Positions 8,512 to 15,468 of a stretch of 64,000 nucleotides of DNA are shown here, piece by piece. Origin of the DNA: Streptomyces hayashii (GTDB taxonomy: Bacteria > Actinomycetota > Actinomycetes > Streptomycetales > Streptomycetaceae); NCBI RefSeq assembly GCF_024539815.1, contig NZ_JAHHIU010000081.1, forward strand, positions 1 through 64,000. The letters run 5' to 3'. The first letter of the stretch is position 1. Each line of letters starts with the position of its first letter. The position numbers and the translations under genes are program-made. The notes below the pieces were generated by a model. The model was not told the DNA's origin. It did no database searches and saw only the letters and a program-made list of their open reading frames with translations.

Positions 8512-9496
8512 GCCAACTCCTCACTCTGTGCCGCTGCCTGCCCCACGTACGACGCAGGCCCACCACTCCCATAACGAGCGGGAGTTCCGCAGGGCTCGGG
8601 AGTTGTCGAATCGATCCGTTCGGATCGCCGGGAGCAACACTATGCGACAGCCGGGCGGACGCGGTCGCCCCGGCGGCCGAGCCGGTCACGGAGGAGAAAG
8701 TTTGCGGTTCCTTGAGGTGCACCCAGTGGCCCAGCGGCCAGGCGATGACCATGGCCCGGCCCACCACCTCGTCCTCCGAGACGGTGCCGCCGTAGTCGGT
8801 GTTCTGGTGGAACCGGGAGTCGGCCGAATTGGCCCGGTGGTCGCCCATCACCCACAGCCGGCCCTGGGGAACGGTGATGTCGAACGGCATGCTGGAGGGC
8901 GCGTTGCCGGGGTACAGATACGACCCCTCCTCCAGCGGCGCGCCGTTGACGGTCACCCGCCCCTGGGTGTCGCAGCACACGACACGGTCGCCACCCACCC
9001 CGACGACCCGCTTGATGAGGTCCTTCTCGTTGTCGGACGGCAGCAGGCCGATGAAGGTGAGCCCTTCCTTGACCTGCTTGACGACGACCGGGTCCTTCTT
9101 CTTCGCGGTGGTCTGCTCGTCGTTGAGCCAGCCGCCGGGGTCCTTGAAGACGACGACGTCGCCGCGCTCGGGCTTGGAGCCGAACCACGGGGTGAACTTG
9201 TCGACCAGGACGCGGTCGCCGATCCGGATCGTCTGCTCCATGGAGCCGGACGGGATCACGAAGGCCTGGACGAGGAACGTCTTCAGGACGAGGGCGATCA
9301 GCACGGCGACGCCGACCAGCAGCGGGATCTCCCGAACGGCCGACCGCCTGCGCTTGCGCTTGACCTTGCGCTGCAGCTTGCGCCGCTCCGCGCGCGAGCG
9401 CCCGCCGCTCGGGGCGGCGGCCCGCCGCGAACCCGTGGGCAGCAGGTTGTCCGCCGGGGACGCGGGCACGCCGCGCGGCCTGCCGCGGTTACCCAT
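8399..9496 (-). CDS. sipX: Type I signal peptidase SipX
   Basis: This 365-residue signal peptidase has a strongly basic N-terminus (RRKLQRKVKRKRRR), one clear transmembrane helix (about 57-76), catalytic Ser in V-I-P-S-G-S-M-E and Lys in L-I-K-R-V-V-G-V-G-G-D. ATG 9496 overlaps the sipW stop by eight bases. The last 60-70 residues are Arg/Gly-rich without family similarity and read 113 bases into sipY. I recall S. coelicolor SipX as about 320 residues, so the original stop may have been lost or a frameshift (biological or sequencing) may lie near 8550-8600. The catalytic domain is intact. Confidence 0.9.
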   Translation of the reverse strand: MGNRGRPRGVPASPADNLLPTGSRRAAAPSGGRSRAERRKLQRKVKRKRRRSAVREIPLLVGVAVLIALVLKTFLVQAFVIPSGSMEQTIRIGDRVLVDKFTPWFGSKPERGDVVVFKDPGGWLNDEQTTAKKKDPVVVKQVKEGLTFIGLLPSDNEKDLIKRVVGVGGDRVVCCDTQGRVTVNGAPLEEGSYLYPGNAPSSMPFDITVPQGRLWVMGDHRANSADSRFHQNTDYGGTVSEDEVVGRAMVIAWPLGHWVHLKEPQTFSSVTGSAAGATASARLSHSVAPGDPNGSIRQLPSPAELPLVMGVVGLRRTWGRQRHRVRSWRGGCGGWRTVRARRRGSPRAPRGGRRPGAGRRRDLRE

Positions 9497-10217
9497 GGGC
9501 GCCCTCCGCGCCGGGCACGCGCGCGTAGGCGCTCGGGCGGGACAGCCGGGTCAGGTGCGCGAAGGGCCAGACGATCCAGTCGGCGCGACCGATCACGTCG
9601 CCGACGGGGATCATGCCGCCGCCGGGCGAGCCGAGGTGGTCCCGCGAGTCGCTGGAGCGGCCACGATGGTCGCCGAGGACGAAGAGCGCGCCGCCGGGCA
9701 CGACCACGTCGAAGTCGACCGTGGACGGGCTGTCGCCGGGATACAGGAACGTCGACTCGTCGACCGACCGGCCGTTCACCTGGATCCTCCCCTCCTTGTC
9801 GCAGCAGACCACTCGGTCTCCCCCTACCCCCACGACGCGCTTGACGTAGTCGGAGTTCCCGAAGTAGCCGGTGCCGTCGAACACGACGACGTCGCCGCGC
9901 CTCGGCTCGGCACCGAAACGGTATGCCAACTTATTTACGAGAACCCGGTCGCCGATCCTCAATCCGTTTTCCATGGATCCGCTGGGAATCTGGAACGGTT
10001 GTGCCACGACAGCGTTGAGTACCAGCAAAAACACCAGGCAGATCAGCAGGGTCAGACTGACCCGGCCGCCAGGCAGCCACTGGGTGATCCACCCCGCCAA
10101 CGCGAAACGCGACCGCCCCTCCGGTCCCTCCGGGCCCGGGGTCTCCTGGGAGACGTCCTCGGGTGCGGAAGGGCGGGAGGAGCGGTCGCGCTCCGTCGGC
10201 TGAGCTTCGGTGTCCAT
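9489..10217 (-). CDS. sipW: Type I signal peptidase SipW
   Basis: This 242-residue protein has one transmembrane helix (VSLTLLICLVFLLVLNAVVA, about 52-71), the Ser box I-P-S-G-S-M-E-N and the Lys box D-Y-V-K-R-V-V-G-V-G-G-D. GDHRGRSSDSRDH is box E. No hydrophobic C-terminal anchor is present; in S. lividans SipW is likewise reported as the sip paralogue lacking it. It is first of the sipW-sipX-sipY run. The codons around V-N-K-L are unusually AT-rich for this genome. It lies 45 bases downstream of rplS. Confidence 0.95.
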   Translation of the reverse strand: MDTEAQPTERDRSSRPSAPEDVSQETPGPEGPEGRSRFALAGWITQWLPGGRVSLTLLICLVFLLVLNAVVAQPFQIPSGSMENGLRIGDRVLVNKLAYRFGAEPRRGDVVVFDGTGYFGNSDYVKRVVGVGGDRVVCCDKEGRIQVNGRSVDESTFLYPGDSPSTVDFDVVVPGGALFVLGDHRGRSSDSRDHLGSPGGGMIPVGDVIGRADWIVWPFAHLTRLSRPSAYARVPGAEGAHG

Positions 10218-10262
10218 CGGGGCCAGATGCTATCCGGCCCCTCTGTGAACTCCGGAAGGTGC

Positions 10263-10613
10263 TCAGTTGTCGCGCTTCTCCTTGATCTTCGCGGCCTTGC
10301 CGCGCAGCTCACGGAGGTAGTAGAGCTTGGCGCGACGCACGTCGCCGCGGGTCACGAGCTCGATCTTCTCGACGATCGGGGTGTGCACCGGGAAGGTGCG
10401 CTCCACGCCCACGGAGAAGGAGACCTTGCGGACCGTGAAGGTCTCGCGGACACCGGCGCCCTGACGGCGGATGACGACGCCCTTGAACTGCTGCACACGG
10501 GAGCGGTTGCCCTCGATGACGCGGACGTGGACGTTGACGGTGTCGCCCGGGCGGAAGGCCGGGACGTCGCTGCGCAGCGACGCGGCGTCGACGGAGTCGA
10601 GCAGGTGAGACAT
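10263..10613 (-). CDS. rplS: 50S ribosomal protein L19
   Basis: This 116-residue basic protein matches bacterial L19 along its length ([20 protein letters not shown] near residue 19; the [14 protein letters not shown] signature near the end). ATG 10613 gives the canonical M-S-H-L-L-D-S-V-D start; an in-frame extension of nine residues upstream is not conserved. L19 sits at the 30S-50S interface. It follows trmD by 137 bases, a gap with a small hairpin (10708-10722), and precedes the signal peptidases as in other actinobacteria. Confidence 0.98.
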   Translation of the reverse strand: MSHLLDSVDAASLRSDVPAFRPGDTVNVHVRVIEGNRSRVQQFKGVVIRRQGAGVRETFTVRKVSFSVGVERTFPVHTPIVEKIELVTRGDVRRAKLYYLRELRGKAAKIKEKRDN

Positions 10614-10750
10614 TTCGTCTGCTTTCTTCGCTGATGCCACAGGTCATCAACGGAACTAGATGTTCGAGGATTGAGTGCCGTGTGCCCGTCGAGGCGGGCG
10701 TCGTGTCCCCCTGCGGCAGGGGCGCACACCGGACGGCGCACAACAGCGGC

Positions 10751-11584
10751 CTATTCTTCCACGCCCTCGGTCCTGCGCCAAAATCGACCGTAGGGCTCGC
10801 CTTCGGGGTCCGGCGCCCAGCCGAGGATGGAGAGCATCTCGCGGTCCTTCTTGTCGAAGGCCTTCGGCGGGCAGCGCTCTATCAGGTCGGGCCGGTTGGC
10901 GGTCGTGCGGCGCAGTGCCTCGTCGCGTCGCCAGCGGGCGATCCTGCCGTGGTGCCCGCTGAGCAGCACCTCCGGGATCTCCTGGCCGCGCCAGGCGGGC
11001 GGCTTGGTGTACACGGGGCCTTCCAGGAGGTTGGCCATGGCCCCGGGGGCGAAGGAGTCGTCGCGGTGGGACTCGGCGTTGCCGAGCACGCCGGGCAGCA
11101 GACGGGCCACCGCCTCGGTGACGACCAGCACGGCGGCCTCCCCGCCGGCCAGCACGTAGTCGCCGATGGAGACCTCGTAGACGGGGACCCGGGTGGCGTA
11201 CTCGTCGACGACCCGCCGGTCGATGCCCTCGTAGCGGGCCGGCGTGAAGATCAGCCAGGGGCGCTCGGAGAGCTCGACGGCCAGTTCCTGGGTGAAGGGG
11301 CGTCCGCTCGGCGTCGGCACGACGATCGCCGGGGCGTGCGCGCCCGTCTCGTAGCCGTCGGCGAGGACGGAGTCGAGGGCGTCGCCCCAGGGGTCGGTCT
11401 TCATGACCATGCCCGGTCCGCCGCCGTAAGGGGTGTCGTCGACCGTGTTGTGCCGGTCGTAGGTCCACTCCCGCAGATCGTGCACGCGCACGTCCAGCCG
11501 GCCACGCGCGCGTGCCTTGCCGACGAGGGAGACGTTCAGCGGGTCGAGGTACTCGGGGAAGATCGTGACGACGTCGAGGCGCAT
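10751..11584 (-). CDS. trmD: tRNA (guanine-N1)-methyltransferase TrmD
   Basis: This 277-residue protein uses the ATG at 11584 that overlaps the rimM stop codon (TGATG). It is a SPOUT-class enzyme with the trefoil-knot SAM site visible as V-S-I-G-D-Y-V-L-A-G-G-E near residue 140, and DDTPYGGGPGMVMK near residue 49. TrmD methylates G37 of tRNAs beside the anticodon using SAM, preventing +1 frameshifting. The rpsP-rimM-trmD-rplS order is the classical bacterial arrangement. Confidence 0.98.
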   Translation of the reverse strand: MRLDVVTIFPEYLDPLNVSLVGKARARGRLDVRVHDLREWTYDRHNTVDDTPYGGGPGMVMKTDPWGDALDSVLADGYETGAHAPAIVVPTPSGRPFTQELAVELSERPWLIFTPARYEGIDRRVVDEYATRVPVYEVSIGDYVLAGGEAAVLVVTEAVARLLPGVLGNAESHRDDSFAPGAMANLLEGPVYTKPPAWRGQEIPEVLLSGHHGRIARWRRDEALRRTTANRPDLIERCPPKAFDKKDREMLSILGWAPDPEGEPYGRFWRRTEGVEE

Positions 11585-12138
11585 CAGGACTCGTCCCCGG
11601 CCGAGTCGCGGGAGGAGGCGATCTCGGCGCGGTCGTCGATCAGTCCGGGCGGCGGGTCGATGACCGCCCGCTGCTCCTCCAGGTCGATCTCGGTGACGAT
11701 CGACTCGACGAACGGGATCATCACCTCGCTGCCGTCGGGCCGCTCGACGATGAAGAGGTCCTGGGAGGGGAGGTGGGAGATCTCGGTGATCCGGCCGATC
11801 TCCTCGCCGTCCTTGGTGACGACGTCCAGGTCCATCAGCTGGTGGTCGTAGTACTCGTCCTCCTCCTCGGGCAGCTCCTCGGGATCGACCTCGGCGATCA
11901 GGAGCGTGTTGCGCAGGGCTTCGGCGGCGTTGCGGTCGCGCACGCCTTCGAAGCGCAGGAGGAGACGGCCGCTGTGCACCCGGCCGGTCTCGATGGTCAG
12001 CGGGCCGGTCGAGGCCGGGTCCGTGGACAGGACGGCGCCGGGCGCGAGCCGCAGCTCCGGCTCGTCGGTGCGTACCTCGACGGTGACCTCGCCCTTGATT
12101 CCGTGGGCGCGGCCGATCCGTGCGACTACGAGCTGCAC
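11584..12138 (-). CDS. rimM: Ribosome maturation factor RimM
   Basis: This 184-residue protein starts at GTG 12138 with AGGAG ten bases upstream. It has an N-terminal RimM beta-barrel ([14 protein letters not shown]) and a C-terminal PRC-barrel (about 95-175). RimM assists late assembly of the 30S head through ribosomal protein S19. The leader immediately upstream carries four 9-base tandem repeats. It is coupled to trmD by a one-base overlap of stop and start. Confidence 0.97.
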   Translation of the reverse strand: MQLVVARIGRAHGIKGEVTVEVRTDEPELRLAPGAVLSTDPASTGPLTIETGRVHSGRLLLRFEGVRDRNAAEALRNTLLIAEVDPEELPEEEDEYYDHQLMDLDVVTKDGEEIGRITEISHLPSQDLFIVERPDGSEVMIPFVESIVTEIDLEEQRAVIDPPPGLIDDRAEIASSRDSAGDES

Positions 12139-12151
12139 TTCTCAAGATCTC

Positions 12152-12187
12152 CTGTCGTGCCTGTCATGCCTGCCGTGCCTGTCATGC
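12152..12187. repeat. Four 9-bp tandem repeats upstream of rimM
   Basis: The plus strand reads CTGTCGTGC, CTGTCATGC, CTGCCGTGC, CTGTCATGC back to back. They lie directly upstream of the rimM Shine-Dalgarno within the 173-base gap to the KH-domain gene. Units differ at only two positions. Function unknown; possibly slippage-derived leader sequence. Confidence 0.7.
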
Positions 12188-12311
12188 CCTGGCGTGACCC
12201 TTCATGCCTGGTCACGCGTACGTCATGTCCGGGGTCACGAGTGCCGGAACGACTACGGGCCGGGGACGGCCCAGTGGCCCTCCCCGGCCCGAGCCGGTGC
12301 TGCGAAACGCG

Positions 12312-12551
12312 TCAGCGGACGTGATCCACGTCGACGAGGTCGACGCGGACGCCCCGGCCGCCGATGGCGCCCACGACGGTGCGCAGAGCGCGTGCGGTGC
12401 GGCCGTTGCGGCCGATCACCTTGCCGAGGTCGTCCGGGTGGACCCGGACCTCCAGCACGCGTCCGCGGCGCAGGTCGCGCGAGGCGACCTGCACATCGTC
12501 GGGGTTGTCGACGATGCCCTTCACGAGGTGCTCAAGCGCCTCTTCGAGCAT
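12312..12551 (-). CDS. khpA: KH-domain RNA-binding protein (KhpA type)
   Basis: This 79-residue protein is a single KH domain with the GxxG loop as G-R-N-G (I-G-R-N-G-R-T-A-R-A-L-R). KhpA proteins bind RNA and in Firmicutes pair with KhpB to influence cell division and elongation; the position between rpsP and rimM is conserved in many bacteria and suggests a ribosome-linked role. It begins five bases after the rpsP stop, so it is translated from the same mRNA. Confidence 0.95.
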   Translation of the reverse strand: MLEEALEHLVKGIVDNPDDVQVASRDLRRGRVLEVRVHPDDLGKVIGRNGRTARALRTVVGAIGGRGVRVDLVDVDHVR

Positions 12552-12556
12552 GCTGC

Positions 12557-12979
12557 TCAGGCCTCGGTCGACTCGGAGGACTCGGCGGCAGCCTCGTCCT
12601 TCTTCTCGGCCTTCTTCTTCTGGGTGATCGCCTCACCCTTACCCGAGTCGTCGCCGCCGAGGGCCTCGAACGACGGGCGAGCCTTCTTCGGCTCGGCGAC
12701 GAGCAGCGGCGCCGGGGCGGGCTCGCCCTTGAACTTCTGCCAGTCGCCGGTCTTCTTCAGGATGGCGAGGACGGGCTCGGTCGGCTGCGCGCCGACACCC
12801 AGCCAGTACGCCACGCGGTCGGCGTCCACCTCGATGATCGAGGGGTGGTACGTCGGCTGGTACTTGCCGATCTCCTCGATCGCACGGCCGTCACGACGGG
12901 TACGGGAGTCGGCGATGACGATGCGGTAGTGAGGCGAACGGATCTTGCCCAGACGCTTCAGCTTGATCTTGACTGCCAC
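12557..12979 (-). CDS. rpsP: 30S ribosomal protein S16
   Basis: This 140-residue protein matches S16 over residues 1-80 ([17 protein letters not shown]; the Y-Q-P-T-Y-H-P segment). It then carries a charged Ala/Lys/Glu tail of about 50 residues typical of actinobacterial S16. S16 is essential for 30S body assembly. It is first gene of the rpsP-khpA-rimM-trmD-rplS cluster; the promoter must lie in the 326-base gap upstream. Confidence 0.98.
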   Translation of the reverse strand: MAVKIKLKRLGKIRSPHYRIVIADSRTRRDGRAIEEIGKYQPTYHPSIIEVDADRVAYWLGVGAQPTEPVLAILKKTGDWQKFKGEPAPAPLLVAEPKKARPSFEALGGDDSGKGEAITQKKKAEKKDEAAAESSESTEA

Positions 12980-13305
12980 GGGAGTGGGTTCTCCTGGTTT
13001 TGACGTGATTGGGCACGGCGAAGTTGCCGCGTGGGGTTGCGGTACCCGAGTGCCCGATGGACGCGTCAGCCGGAGGAGAGAGGGGTCCTGTGCGACTGTC
13101 GAGTACAGCTAGCCATTGTGCCACACCCCGCGGGTCGCCTCGGGCCGAGGGGTCGTCGGCGCCGGGGCGCACCGCATCGGCGTCCGGCGTCGCGGACGCT
13201 CGTCGGGTGCGCGGCCAGGGCGACGCGGTGGCCCCGGCCGCACGCACCCCCGCCTTCCCGCCGTCGACCGGCAGCCACGAGATGCCGGTGCAGAGCCGCC
13301 CGGGG
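12980..13305. other. Gene-free gap upstream of rpsP
   Basis: This 326-base stretch separates rpsP from the SprT-like gene, both on the minus strand. It must hold the promoter and leader of the ribosomal-protein operon, but no convincing -35/-10 pair or stem-loop with a T run stood out. No coding frame with family resemblance was seen. Confidence 0.5.
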
Positions 13306-13902
13306 TTACGCCGCGCCGGCGATCTCCGGGATCCGGAACGGTTTGCCGCAGCCCCCGCAGACGATCGGCGCCTGGGCCAGGACCGAGGGCACGACCCGGA
13401 CGTTGCGCCCGCAGTCGCAGACGGCCTTGACCCGGACGCCCCCGCCCGAGGAGCCGTGCCGGGCCGCCGGACCGCGGAAGGTGCGGGCGGTGTCGGCGGA
13501 GGTGGCCGCCGTGTGGGCCTTGAGCGCCCGCTGAAGGCGCTCGATGGTGGGCCGGTAGCGACGCTTGGCCTCCGGGTTGAGCGTCACCAGGGAGAACCCG
13601 CTGCTGGGGTGGGGCTCCTCGGGGTGGTCCAGCCCCAGCTCCTCGGCGATCGCGAGGAATCTGCGGTTGTGGTAGCGGCCGGCACGGGAGGTGTCGCGGA
13701 CGCCGCGGGCGGCGGCGATGCCATGGACTGCCTCATGAAGCAGTCGCTCGAAGGAGAGCTCGTGACCGCAGGCGGACGACGACTCCCCGATCAGGGACTC
13801 TGGCGCGGCGAGATCCGGCAGTTCGGGGTGGTACCGCTGAATGTCGGCCCACGCCTCTGCCAGCTCTGCGGCGAGAACTGGTGGTGTCTGTGTCGTGCTC
13901 AC
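13306..13902 (-). CDS. SprT-like putative zinc metalloprotein with C-terminal zinc ribbon
   Basis: This 198-residue protein has an HExxH motif, L-L-H-E-A-V-H-G-I-A (about residues 55-64), followed after some 20 residues by R-Y-H-N-R-R-F. That spacing and the second histidine resemble SprT/Spartan-type zincins (H-E-x2-H ... H-x3-F). The C-terminus has four cysteines (C-D-C-G ... C-G-G-C-G), a probable zinc ribbon. SprT-like proteases in eukaryotes cut DNA-protein crosslinks; the bacterial versions are little studied. Assignment rests on motif spacing only. It stands alone between rpsP and a methyltransferase, with its own upstream region. Confidence 0.65.
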   Translation of the reverse strand: MSTTQTPPVLAAELAEAWADIQRYHPELPDLAAPESLIGESSSACGHELSFERLLHEAVHGIAAARGVRDTSRAGRYHNRRFLAIAEELGLDHPEEPHPSSGFSLVTLNPEAKRRYRPTIERLQRALKAHTAATSADTARTFRGPAARHGSSGGGVRVKAVCDCGRNVRVVPSVLAQAPIVCGGCGKPFRIPEIAGAA

Positions 13903-14191
13903 GTAATGACAACGAGCGGGGGTGCCGCTGTGTTCCTATTCCGGGGCATCCCAAATAATTTGCACGTACCCGTCAGTTGGCACTGATGCGTCCGGACGAG
14001 GGCGGGTGCGCTGATCTGCGGAGAAGCCTCACAGCTCATACCAAGCTGGTGCGTAGTCCTCGCTACGACCCGGCGCGTAGACCAGGTCCGCGCGCCGGGG
14101 TGCGGACGTCCCGCCGGGGCGCAAGGGGCGTTTCGGTCGCTCTCGCCGACGCAAGGCGCTGCCTTGGTAAGCGCATGCGACGACCGCGACG

Positions 14192-14371
14192 TTACCGGGA
14201 GCGCCCCCGCCGCCCCGCACCGACCCGGAAGTCCCCGTGGACGCCGTACGGCCGGATCACCGTCGGGTGGCGCGCCGGGTCGTCTCCGGCCGGCTTCGCC
14301 TCGTGGATCGCATCCCGGTACCACCGCGGCAAGTCGTCCGTCCGCGGGGTGGGACCGGGTGCCTCGGCCAT
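14192..14371 (-). CDS. Small conserved-looking protein, 59 residues, probably leaderless
   Basis: The frame from ATG 14371 encodes a 59-residue Pro/Arg-rich protein with an ordered core (D-D-L-P-R-W-Y-R-D-A-I-H-E-A, then V-I-R-P-Y-G-V-H-G-D) that does not look like a shadow frame. A TACCAT hexamer ends six bases before the ATG, fitting a leaderless mRNA, common in Streptomyces. In-frame extension upstream to 14704 runs into low-quality sequence inside the methyltransferase promoter and is rejected. I recall similar small proteins in other Streptomyces, but no function is known. Confidence 0.55.
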   Translation of the reverse strand: MAEAPGPTPRTDDLPRWYRDAIHEAKPAGDDPARHPTVIRPYGVHGDFRVGAGRRGRSR

Positions 14372-14377
14372 GGCGCG

Positions 14378-14383
14378 ATGGTA
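14378..14383 (-). promoter_or_regulatory. Candidate -10 element of a leaderless small gene
   Basis: The minus strand reads TACCAT, six bases before the ATG at 14371. It fits the TANNNT consensus, and its spacing would place transcription start on or next to the start codon. A TTCACA further upstream is two bases too far for an ideal -35. There is no Shine-Dalgarno sequence, consistent with leaderless initiation. Confidence 0.4.
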
Positions 14384-14572
14384 CGGCCCCGAGTTGCCGG
14401 AATGTGAATTCTCGCCACAGGCACATGCCGTCCCCAACCAGGCCACCGCAACCCCTGGACGCGGCCGCAGACGGGGAGTTACCTGGCATACGGGAGCGGT
14501 GCGAGGGCACTGCACGGGGACCCACCTGAGCGAGTCGAGCGGCAGACTCCCGGCGGATTGGGGCGCTTTTCC

Positions 14573-15430
14573 ATGACACCTGTGCTCGTGCGACAGCATC
14601 TGCCACACGCGGGATCCGCGTCCCGCGCGGATCTGGGTGCACGCGCGCGTGACTGGTCCGAGATCCAGGAACGGATGCTGGTTCCGCTCTACGAGGCCGT
14701 CCACGAGCGACTGGACGTGGGGCCGGACACCCGGCTCCTGTCCCTCGGCTGCGGCTCCGGGCTCGCCCTGGTGATGGCGGCCTCCAGAGGCGCCGCGCTC
14801 ACCGGCGTCGAGTCCTCCTCCCCCGCACGGCTGGCCCTCGCCCGCGAGCGGCTGCTCGGGGAGAGCCGGGCGGCACGCGCGCGTGCGGACGTCCGGCTCT
14901 CCGACCGGCTGCCCACGGAGCGCCCGTCCGGGCAGACACCCGCGTACACCGTGGTGACGGCCTTCGAGCCGATCGGACAGGTGGCGGGCGACACGGAGGA
15001 ACTGACCGAACTGCTGACGGCCGCGACACCGCTCGCCCGGCGCGGCGCGCCCGTGGTGCTGGTGGGCTGGGGTCCCCCCGAGCGCTGCGCCACCACGGCG
15101 GTGCTCCGGGTCGCGGCCAAGCTGGCGGACCAGGACCGCGGCACGGTCCGGTTACGCCCGGCGCTCCGCGACGACCTGGAGGACGTCGCCCGGCGGGCCG
15201 GACTGCGGCCGGACGGATCGGGCCGGGTCGCGTGTCCGTTCGGATACGCCGACCTGGACAGCGCCCTCAAGGGGCTGCTCTCCACGGGCCTGTTCGACGC
15301 GGCGGTCGCGGCGACGGACCAGGCGCAGGTCGACAAGGAGGTCACGGAGGCGCTGCATCCCCACCGGCGCCCGGACGGCACGGTGTGGATGCCGAACGTG
15401 TTCCGGTACCTGATCGCCCGCACCCCCTGA
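14573..15430 (+). CDS. Class I SAM-dependent methyltransferase, substrate unknown
   Basis: This 285-residue protein has the Rossmann SAM motif I as L-S-L-G-C-G-S-G (about residues 55-62) and an acidic residue ending strand 2 (T-G-V-E). The rest has the length of one catalytic domain plus a C-terminal helical extension ending in the NVFRYLIART segment. The substrate cannot be inferred. ATG 14573 was chosen over an upstream in-frame start five codons earlier. Two copies of the recurrent CACGCGCGCGTG palindrome lie inside it. It converges on ftsH with a 38-base gap. Confidence 0.85.
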   Translation: MTPVLVRQHLPHAGSASRADLGARARDWSEIQERMLVPLYEAVHERLDVGPDTRLLSLGCGSGLALVMAASRGAALTGVESSSPARLALARERLLGESRAARARADVRLSDRLPTERPSGQTPAYTVVTAFEPIGQVAGDTEELTELLTAATPLARRGAPVVLVGWGPPERCATTAVLRVAAKLADQDRGTVRLRPALRDDLEDVARRAGLRPDGSGRVACPFGYADLDSALKGLLSTGLFDAAVAATDQAQVDKEVTEALHPHRRPDGTVWMPNVFRYLIARTP

Positions 15431-15468
15431 CGCACTGTGCCCGCGTCCCGCCGACGCATCCATGCCCG

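Noticed and set aside
10640..10750. L19 leader attenuator
   Set aside because: A 6-base-pair hairpin (10708-10722) is present but without a T tract or an alternative fold; too weak to call.
13899..14704. Minus-strand frames extending over the small gene and the methyltransferase start
   Set aside because: Residues upstream of 14371 are compositionally random and overlap the methyltransferase; only the last 59 codons look coding.
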